Assembly (NCBI GenBank): GCA_964422295.1 | Contig: CAYRAM010000014.1 | Location: 1 to 64,000, forward strand | Length of the DNA stretch: 64,000 nt | From: UBA12191 sp964422295 | GTDB lineage: Bacteria > Planctomycetota > UBA8108 > UBA1146 | Reading direction: 5' to 3' | Part shown: one piece after another, positions 44,502-54,125 of the stretch | Position numbering within the stretch: position 1 is the stretch's first letter | How the letters are laid out: each line of letters begins with the position of its first letter | The notes under the pieces: model-generated | What the model was told of the DNA's origin: nothing | The model's database searches: none | What the model saw: the letters and a program-made list of their open reading frames with translations, nothing else | Made by a program: the position numbers and the translations under genes

Positions 44502-45830
44502 TCACTCCTCATCGTCAGCGGGAACATGGTCGAGAGCCGGCTGTCCCATATCAAGTTCTCGGGGTACGCCGTCGTAGACTTCCATATCCTTGATGGGATC
44601 TGTTTTTGCGGTCAGCGATTCAATACTCCTCGCTTTTGGAAGCAGTCGGCCCTGGAATGATCCCACCGCCGAATTGTACGCGCCCAATGCACGGTTGAGA
44701 TTCAGTCCAACCTTGTCCAAATGAGCCGTGAATGCCTTGAGACGGTCGTGAAGCTCGGAGGATTCTTCCCAGATCTTCTGGGCATTCTCCGCCAACTTCT
44801 CCTGACGCCAATAAAGGGCCACCGTCCTCAGCAGTGCGATCAAGGTCACCGGCGTGGCGATCAGGATCTTGTTGCGCATCGCCTCTTCCTGAAGATCTGG
44901 CTGCGTTGCAAATGCGGCAGCGGCAACCGATTCGATGGGAATAAACATCACCGTAAAATCAACCTTGCCCCCGACCACCCCCGGATAGTCCTTCTTGGCG
45001 AGATCCAGCATCGTCCTGCGCACCGTTTTTCCATGGGCTTCAAGTGCACTGCGCCGTTCATCCGGATCGTTGGTTTCGACTGCCCTGTCGTAATCGGCAA
45101 AGGGAACCTTGGCATCGACGGGAATCTTACCTTCGCCAGGCATGCTGACGATCAGATCGGGTCTCTTGTCATTTCCATCCTGGTTTTGGCGAACGAAATC
45201 ACAGTGCTCAGTCATCCCTGCCATCTCGCAAATGTTTTCGAGTGCCATCTCGCCCCAGCGACCGCGAGATTGGCTTGATCCTTTCAATGCGGTCGACAGG
45301 GAACGGGCCTCAGCACCCACCTGCAGCGTCTGCTCAGCCAGTTGCTTGACCTGTTCATTCAACGATGTGAAGGACTCGGTGCGTGATTTTTCGATTTTTT
45401 GATGCTGGTCCTGAAAGCGTTCCATCTGTTCCTTGAAGGAAACAAACTGCTTCTCTATGGAATCGTGACGCTTTTCCAGTTCAGAAACATGCTTCGCCTC
45501 AGAAGCACCCAATCGCTGCTCCGCATGATCAAGAAATTGTTTGCGGTTCTTTTCCAACTGTTCAGCAGAGAAAGCCTGAAAAGTCTCTTTTAAAGACTCT
45601 CTATCCTCTTGGATTTGACGAAGTTGATCGCGCGCAGCGTCTCTTTCCGCCTCGGTTCTCGCTTGAAGTTCCCTGATTTCCGAAGTTTCGGCAATCTGAC
45701 CAGCCAAATCGGATTTGTGTTGATTCAATTCATTGCGAAGATCCTTGAGATTGCGGCGTGAAAACACGATGCCGATAACAAAACCCGTCACGACGCCCAG
45801 AAATACAATGAATTGCCAATACTGATCCAT
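44502..45830 (-). CDS. rmuC: DNA recombination protein RmuC
   Basis: 442 residues: an N-terminal membrane anchor (FIVFLGVVTGFVIGIVFS), a long coiled coil (about 27-185, rich in Glu/Gln/Lys/Arg), then the RmuC nuclease-like core: SQSRGRWGEMALENICEMAG, RPDLIVSMPGEGKIPVDAKV, TVMFIPIESVAAAAF, ILIATPVTLIALLRTVALYW. RmuC limits DNA inversions in E. coli and is structurally related to restriction endonucleases. Confident family call. Confidence 0.95.
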   Translation of the reverse strand: MDQYWQFIVFLGVVTGFVIGIVFSRRNLKDLRNELNQHKSDLAGQIAETSEIRELQARTEAERDAARDQLRQIQEDRESLKETFQAFSAEQLEKNRKQFLDHAEQRLGASEAKHVSELEKRHDSIEKQFVSFKEQMERFQDQHQKIEKSRTESFTSLNEQVKQLAEQTLQVGAEARSLSTALKGSSQSRGRWGEMALENICEMAGMTEHCDFVRQNQDGNDKRPDLIVSMPGEGKIPVDAKVPFADYDRAVETNDPDERRSALEAHGKTVRRTMLDLAKKDYPGVVGGKVDFTVMFIPIESVAAAAFATQPDLQEEAMRNKILIATPVTLIALLRTVALYWRQEKLAENAQKIWEESSELHDRLKAFTAHLDKVGLNLNRALGAYNSAVGSFQGRLLPKARSIESLTAKTDPIKDMEVYDGVPRELDMGQPALDHVPADDEE

Positions 45831-45942
45831 ATTGTTGCTCTTCCAAACTAATCTTCAGAGTTCACAGCCCCACAGGATATCTCGATATCACAAGCCGAGC
45901 CACACAGGGAAAACAGATCAAGTCATCGCAAAGGCGAGCAGT

Positions 45943-46380
45943 TCAAGAAGAGCTTTTTGATTTGATTGCCTTCTTTAACACATCCTGAAATGTGGTCATT
46001 AAAGCACCTGTAGAAACTCCTATCATGAGAGCACCATTCACCGCTTGCAAGGGGCCCAGGAGTTTGCGCTGTTCTGACATGACGACATCCCCATATCCCA
46101 AAGTGGCAAAATTGACTGCGGAATGATAAAAAGCGTTTTCAAAGTCATCGAACTCTCCAAGAACCACAAATATCTCCGCCCAAACCCCTATTTGAATGAT
46201 GTTCCCGGTCAATAGCAGGAGCATTACCCCCTGTACAATTCCAAGCCCTGACCAAAATGTGGGATTGATCAGTTTGCTGTAACGACTGCGGTAGAATCGC
46301 AAAATCCATATCAACACTGTCACTTGAAGAAACAAGCAGATCATTATCGTTGCCAGCCCAATGGCCAGGTTGCCTAGCAT
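45943..46380 (-). CDS. Two-transmembrane potassium-channel-like protein
   Basis: 145 residues with four hydrophobic stretches: 8-27, 45-65, a pore helix near 85-92, and 112-130. The sequence TLGYGD at 93-98 is a canonical K+ selectivity filter and follows FYHSAVNFA, so this is an Ion_trans_2-type pore domain. No RCK or cyclic-nucleotide domain is attached. It overlaps the end of the FUSC-family gene by seven bases and is the last gene of the membrane operon 51336-45943, suggesting a link between K+ movement and that transport system. Confidence 0.85.
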   Translation of the reverse strand: MLGNLAIGLATIMICLFLQVTVLIWILRFYRSRYSKLINPTFWSGLGIVQGVMLLLLTGNIIQIGVWAEIFVVLGEFDDFENAFYHSAVNFATLGYGDVVMSEQRKLLGPLQAVNGALMIGVSTGALMTTFQDVLKKAIKSKSSS

Positions 46381-47411
46381 GGCAAAGACTCCATTCCATC
46401 AACCGGTCGGTCCTTTTGCCCAAATTTGTACTCAAGAAACACCACTGCCAACCATGCATATGCAGTTACTGCCAGAAACAGGCTGATCCTGGTGGCAAAA
46501 GCTTCATACACATCCTTGCCATTTTCACTATCCATCACTGCAGAACCCAAAAGAATGATCAAAGTCATTGCAACGCTTTGCCAAAATGACGCAGAGAATC
46601 GACTTGCCAGAATCCCGTAGATCTTTGCAGCGAAGTACGTGAAAAATATCAACGCCCAAAGAAAAAACATCCAAAGATTAACCGCTAGCCCCAGCAACCA
46701 CCAAAATAGTACCGCCAGGCACCCCCCCAAAAGTGTGGCACCCAACAATTCCCGACCTGCGGTTTTCATATTCAGCAATGAGCTTTGCTGCCCCAAGGCA
46801 ATTGATTTCAAGGCCAGTGGCAAATAGAGCCCGGGGTTTGTCAGTACCATCAAATAGGTTGGAACCACGATCAGCGTTCCCCGGATAGCCGGCCACCTCG
46901 ATGGTTCATCTGTCACGTCCTGTTTTTCCACCTTTTTGGAGGCAACACTCTCTTCTTGGAAAAATGGATAAACAATCCACTGACAAATCACCGCCAAACC
47001 AATACCGATGACCATCGTCTCTATGACTTTGATTGCGAGTATCGAACTGACGGAGCCTGCTGCAGTGACGAGGACCAATCCCGTCGCCAAGAAATGACCC
47101 AAAATTTCTTTCCCATTGATCAACGAGATTCTGAATCCTGCATAGATGCCCAGTCCCACAAGCATGATTGCTGCGAGAGGATAATTCTCCAGCCACGGAA
47201 TCAACAACATGCCACTGCTCAATGTCAGGGCAACAGCTACCAAAATGACGAACAAGGCCACAGGCGAAGGAGGAGGCGCCGGCTTCACCGTCAATAAAAT
47301 TCCAAAGATGGGAACAATGTAAGGAATTTGCAATTGAAACGCATACCCACAAGCCAACGACAATGCAGCAGTCGCACCCAGCCTGAAAGCACGCCGTGCT
47401 GCTAATCCCAT
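46374..47411 (-). CDS. FUSC/DUF2955-like inner-membrane transport protein
   Basis: Start at 47411 (MGLAARRAFRLGATAALSLA); the frame is open to a TTG at 47462 that overlaps the upstream gene. About 345 residues with roughly ten membrane segments in two sets of five, joined by a cytoplasmic loop (EESVASKKVEKQDVTDEPS). The half-repeat plan and the N-terminal RRAFRLGATAALSLACGY fit the FUSC/aromatic-acid-exporter group, DUF2955 branch, which is typically encoded with an HlyD-type adaptor. With 47441-48676 and 48669-50219 it would make a three-part export system; the substrate is not known. Confidence 0.78.
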   Translation of the reverse strand: MGLAARRAFRLGATAALSLACGYAFQLQIPYIVPIFGILLTVKPAPPPSPVALFVILVAVALTLSSGMLLIPWLENYPLAAIMLVGLGIYAGFRISLINGKEILGHFLATGLVLVTAAGSVSSILAIKVIETMVIGIGLAVICQWIVYPFFQEESVASKKVEKQDVTDEPSRWPAIRGTLIVVPTYLMVLTNPGLYLPLALKSIALGQQSSLLNMKTAGRELLGATLLGGCLAVLFWWLLGLAVNLWMFFLWALIFFTYFAAKIYGILASRFSASFWQSVAMTLIILLGSAVMDSENGKDVYEAFATRISLFLAVTAYAWLAVVFLEYKFGQKDRPVDGMESLPC

Positions 47412-47440
47412 GTCATTCAATCTCCACGCTGATTGGCTGA

Positions 47441-48676
47441 TCAATAGGCATAACTGAGCCAACTCAAGATGCGGATATAAATTTCTCCCAATGCCTTCAA
47501 CATCGGATGCCCCTCGGTGTATGCGATCACATCTGCCTGGCCCCCGATTCGCAATTGATGGTAAACCAAACTGATATGATCGGGATCAAAGCTGATAACT
47601 ACCGGGAACCTCTGCGTCTGACGCAGCCAATCTCTGCTGTTCTGAATCGTCGGCAGGTTACCCGGAGGAGCGGATTTTGTTGAACTGATCCCCAATCCGA
47701 CACTCTTGACTGTCCCCTTTACAACCCTTCCGGGAAGTGAATCGAGAACGATCTCCACTGGGCTGCCAACTGCCAAATTGCCGAGGTTGTTTTCTGTGAA
47801 CTCTGCACTGATCCAAACGTCATGCATTGCGATGAGAGTCATCACCGGGCTGCCCGTGCCTGCAAACTGACCGACATCCGCTTTAAGATCTGTGATCACT
47901 CCCCTGGAAGAGGCTCGAACAGTTGTATTCCTCAGGTCTTCCTCAGCTTTTTCTACAGCGCTAAGTGCGGCCTTTACTTGGGCGTTGTTATCCTCTTCCC
48001 CACCCCTTTGGCCAATCGCCCTCTCTACCTCAGCCTCGGCACCGCTAACCATGGCTCGCGCCTGTTCAAGGTTGGCCCTGGAAACTTCAAGCCGGCGAAC
48101 AGAGATGCTTCCCGAATCCTGCTCATACAGTCTCTCCAAACGGCTCGCATCTTGTTCAGCCTTCACTTCATTCGCTTTAGCAACCCGGAGATTGGCCCGA
48201 GCCGATTCTATTCCTGCACTCCCGGCACCCATTTGGCTTTCTGCTTTTTGCAAATCAGAGTTCGCTTTGTTCAATGCGATTTCATAATTTACTTTGTCGA
48301 TTTCAAAGAGTGCCTGCCCCTTCTCCACTTCCATGTTGTTGTTGACGTATACCTTCGTCACCACTCCGGAAACTTTGGGAGCAACTCCTACCACGAATCC
48401 CTGAACCCTTGCTTGATTCGTATAGGGCGTATATCGATCCGCCATCACATTCCAAAGAAGGCTCGCCAGGATGACCCCAATAATCCATTTCATCCCCTTG
48501 GTGAGTCCCTTTTTGGAATCCAGGTCTTCTTTGGGACTTTCTTCCACTGCAGTCGATGCTTCACTGGCGATGACTGCATCTTTCCCGGAATTTTCCGAGG
48601 AGTCAGCAACCTGAGATTGCTCCTTCTCATCCGAAGGCTTCTCTGGTTGTTTGGAATCCTTATTTTCATCACTCAT
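47441..48676 (-). CDS. HlyD/EmrA-type membrane fusion protein
   Basis: Start at 48676 (MSDENKDSKQPEKPSDEKEQ), with AAGGA eight bases upstream; the longer frame to 48709 runs back into the outer-membrane factor gene. About 411 residues: charged cytoplasmic N-terminus, one membrane helix (KWIIGVILASLLWNVMA), biotinyl-lipoyl-like halves (VAPKVSGVVTKVYVNNNMEV, SSRGVITDLKADVGQFAGTG), an alpha-hairpin between them (about 150-240) and a beta-barrel (SAEFTENNLGNLAVGSPVEI). It bridges the inner-membrane pump and the TolC-like channel. Overlaps the upstream gene by eight bases. Confidence 0.92.
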   Translation of the reverse strand: MSDENKDSKQPEKPSDEKEQSQVADSSENSGKDAVIASEASTAVEESPKEDLDSKKGLTKGMKWIIGVILASLLWNVMADRYTPYTNQARVQGFVVGVAPKVSGVVTKVYVNNNMEVEKGQALFEIDKVNYEIALNKANSDLQKAESQMGAGSAGIESARANLRVAKANEVKAEQDASRLERLYEQDSGSISVRRLEVSRANLEQARAMVSGAEAEVERAIGQRGGEEDNNAQVKAALSAVEKAEEDLRNTTVRASSRGVITDLKADVGQFAGTGSPVMTLIAMHDVWISAEFTENNLGNLAVGSPVEIVLDSLPGRVVKGTVKSVGLGISSTKSAPPGNLPTIQNSRDWLRQTQRFPVVISFDPDHISLVYHQLRIGGQADVIAYTEGHPMLKALGEIYIRILSWLSYAY

Positions 48677-50219
48677 TTTGAAGATCCTTGTTACGCGATT
48701 TTTGCGCATCTATCAGGGGAGCTTTGAACAGATCCCCCCAATCCAGATTTTCACTCATCTTTGTACGGGTTTCTTCAGGGATTATTTCTTCAAGTGTCAT
48801 ATTCTTCCAACCCCCTCCGATACTTTTGTAAAAATTCACGACTGCACCCAGGTGAACCCCCTTATTGAGAATCTGCCTCTCGACCTGGGTAAAAAATGCC
48901 CTTTGGGCCGTGAGAACTCTTTGAAAGTCTGAATATCCTTCGCGATAACGGGTATTTGCTATTTCAAGAGCTCTCCATGCAGCTTCCACGGATTCATCCA
49001 GGATTGATTGCTGTTCAGTCGATTTGATGACATTGAAAGTTGCATTATCAACTTCCATTGCTGCTTCAAGAACAGTCGCCTGGAATGCTTCTATCGCTTG
49101 TTGCAATCTCACATTCTGAATACGAATGTTGTTCAGTATTGCTCCATGATCAAAGAGATTCCAACGCATTGCAGGTCCTATTGATAAAGCGCTTGATGAG
49201 GGGATGCCATTCAGACTGCTGTCGGACCAGCCCAACGATCCCACCAGAGAAATCGCAGGGTAATACTCTGCTTCTGCTATCCCAATCTGAGCTGACTGCG
49301 CAGCCACTTGCCAGGCAGCAACACGCACATCGGGCCGAAGTGACAACATCTGTGATGGGAATTCCATGATCGTTGCAGGCTCAACGGAGGGTAATTCAAA
49401 GGTGTTTTGAGACAACTCCGGAATTGGTCCGGGTGGTTGCCCCAAGAGAATGCACAGGGCATTGCGCGTATTTCTTAATGACAACTCCAACTGCGGTATC
49501 ACTGAAAGAGTCGCCAGGTATTGTGTCCTGGCTTGTTGGAAATCCAACTCTGACTCTTCACCTTCAGTGAATCTCTCTTCGGTAATATCAAAGCTGCGTT
49601 TTTGGATGCTTGCATTGTTTTTGGTGATCGCAATTCGGGATTCGGTAACTCTATATGAGAAATACAAACTTGCTACTTGTGCTGTGATCAGCACTTGAAG
49701 ATCACGCTGGCGTGAAACGGAAGCGAAATAGGAAGCATCCGCAGATTCAATCGCTCTTTGAAATCGGCCCCAAAAATCCAACTCCCAGCCAACGAATGCC
49801 TGGGCTTGGGTAACAACCTGATCTTGGCTGCCAGAACCACTCTGACGAGTTGTCACCGATTCTGTTGCGCCTGTGACCTCCTGGACTTGTGGATAGAGAG
49901 TACTGCCCGCGATTCCTTGTACCGCTCTGCTCTCCAATATTCGCAGCGCTGCGATGCGAAGAGAAAGATTTTCAACTTGGGCAGCCTCGATTAATGAAAT
50001 CAGTACAGGATCGTCAAACTGCAACCACCATGAATGGATGCTCTGAGGATCGCTGATGATCTCCCCTGATCCTGAGTGAGAATGCGACTGCCAATCATTC
50101 AACCATTTGACATCAGGTTCTTCAAAATCAGGACCCAGTGTTTGGCACGAACAGGTAAACAGCAGCAAAGGCAGCATTAGATTCAGTCGCCATTTGCTCA
50201 ACAATTTCGGTCTGATCAT
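48669..50219 (-). CDS. TolC-like outer-membrane factor lipoprotein (NodT family)
   Basis: Start at 50219, four bases after the upstream stop, giving a lipoprotein signal (MIRPKLLSKWRLNLMLPLLL, lipobox TCSC). About 516 residues with the duplicated OEP plan: long helices plus beta strands (QARTQYLATLSVIPQLELSL, DVRVAAWQVAAQSAQIGIAE, PAISLVGSLGWSD), and CILLGQPPGPIPEL between halves as in NodT-family factors. It forms the trimeric exit duct in the outer membrane. Cotranscribed with the HlyD and FUSC genes. Confidence 0.92.
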   Translation of the reverse strand: MIRPKLLSKWRLNLMLPLLLFTCSCQTLGPDFEEPDVKWLNDWQSHSHSGSGEIISDPQSIHSWWLQFDDPVLISLIEAAQVENLSLRIAALRILESRAVQGIAGSTLYPQVQEVTGATESVTTRQSGSGSQDQVVTQAQAFVGWELDFWGRFQRAIESADASYFASVSRQRDLQVLITAQVASLYFSYRVTESRIAITKNNASIQKRSFDITEERFTEGEESELDFQQARTQYLATLSVIPQLELSLRNTRNALCILLGQPPGPIPELSQNTFELPSVEPATIMEFPSQMLSLRPDVRVAAWQVAAQSAQIGIAEAEYYPAISLVGSLGWSDSSLNGIPSSSALSIGPAMRWNLFDHGAILNNIRIQNVRLQQAIEAFQATVLEAAMEVDNATFNVIKSTEQQSILDESVEAAWRALEIANTRYREGYSDFQRVLTAQRAFFTQVERQILNKGVHLGAVVNFYKSIGGGWKNMTLEEIIPEETRTKMSENLDWGDLFKAPLIDAQKSRNKDLQNE

Positions 50220-50223
50220 GATC

Positions 50224-51336
50224 TCATTCACCAGAGGCCAGTTTGGCTTCAGCATTTTCATCCGTTGAATTGTCGACCCATTCCATGAACAGCTGGTATC
50301 CCAATGCCAACACCACTGCCCCCAAAAACAAACCGATCAATCCGTAGGTAAACAATCCTCCCAACGCACCCAGCAAAATGATGGGCATGGGAACTTCCAC
50401 CCCTCTGCCCAGAAGCAGGGGCTTCAGGAATCCGTCTGATAGCCCTGCGACCACCAGGTACACCGTGACCAGAACATTGTGTGTGGTTGAGGAATCGCCT
50501 GTCATCCAGACATAAACGATCACCGGAAGTGTGATGACCAAAGCGGGAAGCTGGGCGATTCCGAACAACAGGGATAAAACCGCCAATATTCCCGCTGCAG
50601 GCATGCCCGCCCACACGAATCCAAGTCCCAGGAAGAGTGATTGAACAAATGCAACACCCACGACACCCAACGCCACCGACCTGATGGTCATGGTCGACAA
50701 CTGATGCAATTCCGGGCCCTTTTCTGGTGAAGTCAGCCTGCACAGTATTTTCCGGATGGAGTCACTGCCAGATTGGCCATACGCCATCATGATTCCGGCA
50801 ATGATCAGTGCGCCAAAAAATTTGAGAAGGGAACTCACTGTATTGGCAATGGAGGCGAGCATTCCCTTGGAGATTTCTGTCAACTGCGGATTGATTTTTT
50901 CCAAAAACTGCGGGAGGTCCTCTGAAGCCTGTAACCAAAGTTTTGATGTCATTGAACCGATCACAGGCCATTCGGAAACAGATTCCGGTGGAGGCTGGAT
51001 GGTAAAAGAATCCGCACTCCATTTCTCGTATTTATCAAATGCAAACTCTGAAAATGAAGCGCCCAACATGAATGTTGGAACTCCAATGATGATCAATCCG
51101 GACAACACCAGCAGGGTGGAAGAGTAACCCTGATGGTTTTTCATTTTCTTTGCCAGCAACTGCTGCAGAGGATACAGGACGACTGCCAATATCACTCCCC
51201 AGAGCATGATCCCGAGAAATGGAGAAAAGATATTGAGACAAACCAACACCAGCAGAATGACAAGACCGAAATGAATAAGAGTGTCATTTAGATCACTAAA
51301 CAAACGCTTTCGTTGAGCACCATCGCCAAAGTTCAT
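50224..51336 (-). CDS. AI-2E family transporter (PerM-like)
   Basis: 370 residues, about eight membrane segments with the AI-2E/PerM plan: two N-terminal helix pairs (IHFGLVILLVLVCLNIFSPF, LGIMLWGVILAVVLYPLQQL), a large soluble loop (about 95-150), then the C-terminal block VALGVVGVAFVQSLFLGLGF, GIAQLPALVITLPVIVYVW, SDGFLKPLLLGRGVEVPMPI and LLGALGGLFTYGLIGLFLG. Members export small molecules or ions; the AI-2 role is shown only for some. It heads the operon leading to the TolC/HlyD/FUSC set. Confidence 0.9.
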   Translation of the reverse strand: MNFGDGAQRKRLFSDLNDTLIHFGLVILLVLVCLNIFSPFLGIMLWGVILAVVLYPLQQLLAKKMKNHQGYSSTLLVLSGLIIIGVPTFMLGASFSEFAFDKYEKWSADSFTIQPPPESVSEWPVIGSMTSKLWLQASEDLPQFLEKINPQLTEISKGMLASIANTVSSLLKFFGALIIAGIMMAYGQSGSDSIRKILCRLTSPEKGPELHQLSTMTIRSVALGVVGVAFVQSLFLGLGFVWAGMPAAGILAVLSLLFGIAQLPALVITLPVIVYVWMTGDSSTTHNVLVTVYLVVAGLSDGFLKPLLLGRGVEVPMPIILLGALGGLFTYGLIGLFLGAVVLALGYQLFMEWVDNSTDENAEAKLASGE

Positions 51337-51450
51337 TCTTCCCCCAGTTCATGACATAAATATAAACGAACTCCGGTTGGAAGGTATCTCCAATCACAAA
51401 GTGTCACTCGACTTGTACTTTGATTTATCAGCAGGGCGAACAGTGGGGAT

Positions 51451-53340
51451 TTATGAGGTGATGATGTCGAGGAACCCTTGGCCCCACTTCTCCAGTTTCT
51501 TTTGACCCACTCCGGAAATCATCGCCATTTGGCTCAGGGTCTGGGGCTTCAATTTGGACATCTCAACCAAGGTTGAATCGTGAAAGATGGTGTACGGGGG
51601 AACTTCCAGTGTCCTGGAGAGGTCCAGACGATGCTGTCGGAGCCGATCGAAAAGGCTCGCCTCCATGGCATCGAGCCCCAATTCCTTTTTCTTCTTCCTT
51701 TTTCGAGCGGCTTTTTTAGGCAATCTGTCTTTGCGGAACGAAAACTTCTCTTCGCCACGAAGAAGTTTGCGACAACTGGGATCGAGGGAAATCCCGTTAT
51801 GCCCCTCCAGATCTATGCGAACCAACCCCCGGGATGCGAGTTGGCGGAACACTGAGTGCCAGCCCACTTCGTCCAATTCGGTTCCGATCCCGTAAACGCT
51901 CAAATGATCATGCCCAAACTTGGTGACCTTTTCCGTGGCATTCCCTGTGAGGACATCGATGACATGGGCTTTGCCAAAAATCTGTCCTGTTCGAGAAATC
52001 GCCGAGAGAAGTTTTTGGGCAAGCACCGTTCCATCTGTCACTTCCACCGACCCGGAACAATTGTCACAGGGTTGATCATTCGTTGTACAAGGATTCGCTT
52101 CCTCCCCAAAGAAACGTAACAAAATTGCCCTGCGGCATTCGGCTGTCTCACAGTAGGCCAACATCGCATCAATCTTGTGACGTCGAATCTGTTTTTGGTG
52201 TTTGTCCAATTCCGCATCTGCAAGTCGTCGATGCGCCATCATCACATCCTGCCAGCCGTAGCAGAGCCAGCACTCAGCCGGCAATCCATCTCGCCCTGCT
52301 CTTCCAGATTCCTGACTGTAATGCTGCGGACTTTCCGGCATGTCCAAGTGAGCGACATAGCGCACATTTGGTTTGTCGATGCCCATACCAAACGCCACCG
52401 TCGCTACCACGACGATTCCCTCCTCGCGCTGAAACAATTGTTGATTCAGCGAGCGCTGCTGGCTCTCCATTCCTGCGTGGTAAGGGACCGCGCGGATCCC
52501 TTCCTTGAGCAACCATTCCGCAGTGTCCTCAACTTTCTTGCGGGAACCACAGTAGATGATCCCAGCTTCTCCAGCGTGCCGCTCTTTGATGAAGCGCAGC
52601 AGTTGTCTGCGGGGTTGATCCTTCGGCTCGACCAGATAGCGCAGATTTGGCCGATTCATCGAAGTCGAGAAGACATCTTCTGCTGACATTTTCAATACCC
52701 CGAGGACATCCTTCAATGTCTGGGGGTCTGCGGTGGCAGTCAAACCGATCACCGGCACTTGTGGATATTGTTCACGAAGCAAACCCAATTGCTGATATTC
52801 GGCGCGAAAATCGTGCCCCCACTGACTGATGCAGTGCGCCTCATCGATGGCAAAGAGTGCAGGGTCGAATTCACTCAACTGATCGAGGAATCCTTCGAGG
52901 AGAAGCCTTTCCGGTGCAACGTACAAAACTTTGATCTCACCGGCATGGAGACGGGCCCAAGTCTTGCTGCGTTCACTCGCCTCCATCGATGAATTCAAAG
53001 CCGCAGCCGAGACTCCTGCCTGTACCAATGCTGCAACCTGATCCTGCATCAGTGAGATCGTTGGTGTCACCACTACCGTCAAGCCTTGCCGAATCAAAGC
53101 CGGAATCTGGTAACAAAGGGATTTTCCACCGCCCGTGGGCATCAAAACGAGGGCATGGTCCCCACCGACAACCCGTTCGATCACTTTTTCCTGGGTGCCC
53201 CTGAAAGAATCGTATCCAAAGACTTCCTGGAGGAGGATTCCCGCAGCCTCACGGATCGCCTGCGATGGAATCCCATCCTCAGCACTCCCATCGGTCAGGA
53301 TGTCCACTTGGGTCCCGGACACGCTTTCTCCCCCCGCCAT
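51451..53340 (-). CDS. recQ: ATP-dependent DNA helicase RecQ
   Basis: 629 residues. Superfamily 2 helicase motifs: Walker A MPTGGGKS (67-74), DEAHC (166-170), SQWGHDFR, GLTATA (199-204) and YSQESGRAGRDG (341-352). The RecQ zinc site shows as Cys 402, 418, 425 and 428 (PCDNC). A winged-helix region and a C-terminal HRDC domain (FDRLRQHRLDLSRTLEVPPY, MISGVGQKKLEKWGQGFL) complete the family plan, joined by a Lys/Arg-rich linker (KKAARKRKKKKE). It unwinds DNA in recombination and fork repair. The DUF3293 gene lies 70 bases upstream on the same strand. Confidence 0.96.
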   Translation of the reverse strand: MAGGESVSGTQVDILTDGSAEDGIPSQAIREAAGILLQEVFGYDSFRGTQEKVIERVVGGDHALVLMPTGGGKSLCYQIPALIRQGLTVVVTPTISLMQDQVAALVQAGVSAAALNSSMEASERSKTWARLHAGEIKVLYVAPERLLLEGFLDQLSEFDPALFAIDEAHCISQWGHDFRAEYQQLGLLREQYPQVPVIGLTATADPQTLKDVLGVLKMSAEDVFSTSMNRPNLRYLVEPKDQPRRQLLRFIKERHAGEAGIIYCGSRKKVEDTAEWLLKEGIRAVPYHAGMESQQRSLNQQLFQREEGIVVVATVAFGMGIDKPNVRYVAHLDMPESPQHYSQESGRAGRDGLPAECWLCYGWQDVMMAHRRLADAELDKHQKQIRRHKIDAMLAYCETAECRRAILLRFFGEEANPCTTNDQPCDNCSGSVEVTDGTVLAQKLLSAISRTGQIFGKAHVIDVLTGNATEKVTKFGHDHLSVYGIGTELDEVGWHSVFRQLASRGLVRIDLEGHNGISLDPSCRKLLRGEEKFSFRKDRLPKKAARKRKKKKELGLDAMEASLFDRLRQHRLDLSRTLEVPPYTIFHDSTLVEMSKLKPQTLSQMAMISGVGQKKLEKWGQGFLDIITS

Positions 53341-53410
53341 ACCAAATAGAGACTCCCGGGATATCCGAGGATGGCTGATCGATCAAGAGTGCGGGGGGGC
53401 CGTCCGCAAT

Positions 53411-53905
53411 TCAGGATTCGATGAACAATCCTTCTGGATCATCGAACGGGTCTCGGGAAGGAAGAGCAGCCAGGACCCACCCCCATTCGTGCCGTTGGCC
53501 GCTGTGGCACTCGATCACGGCCAATCCATCCCGATGCCACTCAAAGATGGCATCCTGCCCCCACCGCTCTCCCAGCAATGTGGAGGATTCAAGGGATTGG
53601 CCGATCCGTGCGATGCCCACTTCTGCCCAGGCACCATCCACGGCAGAGCCGGTACCCTCCCAAATCTCCTCATTTCGTGCAGAAATCTCTTTCAATAACT
53701 GTGCGTGCCGATCCCGATTTTCTTCCTGTGAACTCATGACAGAACCCGGATTCCATGCACTGATCACATGTACCGGTGGATCCCAAGGAAAAATCCCTTC
53801 GCAAATTCCCGGATCCGCAGGGTGAACCGCCCAGGCATCGCCATGGGGACTGACGATCCGCAACCAGGTATTGCGCCAGGCTGCAATTGGAAGGGAAGAA
53901 GCCAT
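53411..53905 (-). CDS. DUF3293 domain protein
   Basis: 164 residues, no signal peptide. The DUF3293 pattern is visible: HVISAWNPGSVMSSQEENRD, then RHAQLLKEI, and near the end WHRDGLAVIECHSGQRHEWG. These are small cytoplasmic proteins of unknown function. It lies just upstream of recQ and may be cotranscribed; the divergent M42 peptidase gene starts 220 bases away. Confidence 0.8.
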   Translation of the reverse strand: MASSLPIAAWRNTWLRIVSPHGDAWAVHPADPGICEGIFPWDPPVHVISAWNPGSVMSSQEENRDRHAQLLKEISARNEEIWEGTGSAVDGAWAEVGIARIGQSLESSTLLGERWGQDAIFEWHRDGLAVIECHSGQRHEWGWVLAALPSRDPFDDPEGLFIES

Positions 53906-54125
53906 GATTTCTCCTCATGCAACAGTGATGGAAGGATCGTACCATTCCGCATCTCAAATGAATGAGCAGAAACAGAGACAATGCGGAAGGGTTGCCGCAG
54001 GCACTCCAAAACCGTTACGATCTCACTCGTAATTGACCATGGTTTCAAGATTCCTCGGTTTCAAGATCCCTGATGGTCCGACTGTCATCCCCATCCCGCA
54101 GGGAAATTCCCTCTGGAGGCCACTG

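Noticed and set aside
45876..45889. GATATCTCGATATC as a hairpin or terminator between rmuC and the channel gene
   Set aside because: The two GATATC words are separated by two bases, too few for a loop, and no T run follows on either strand.
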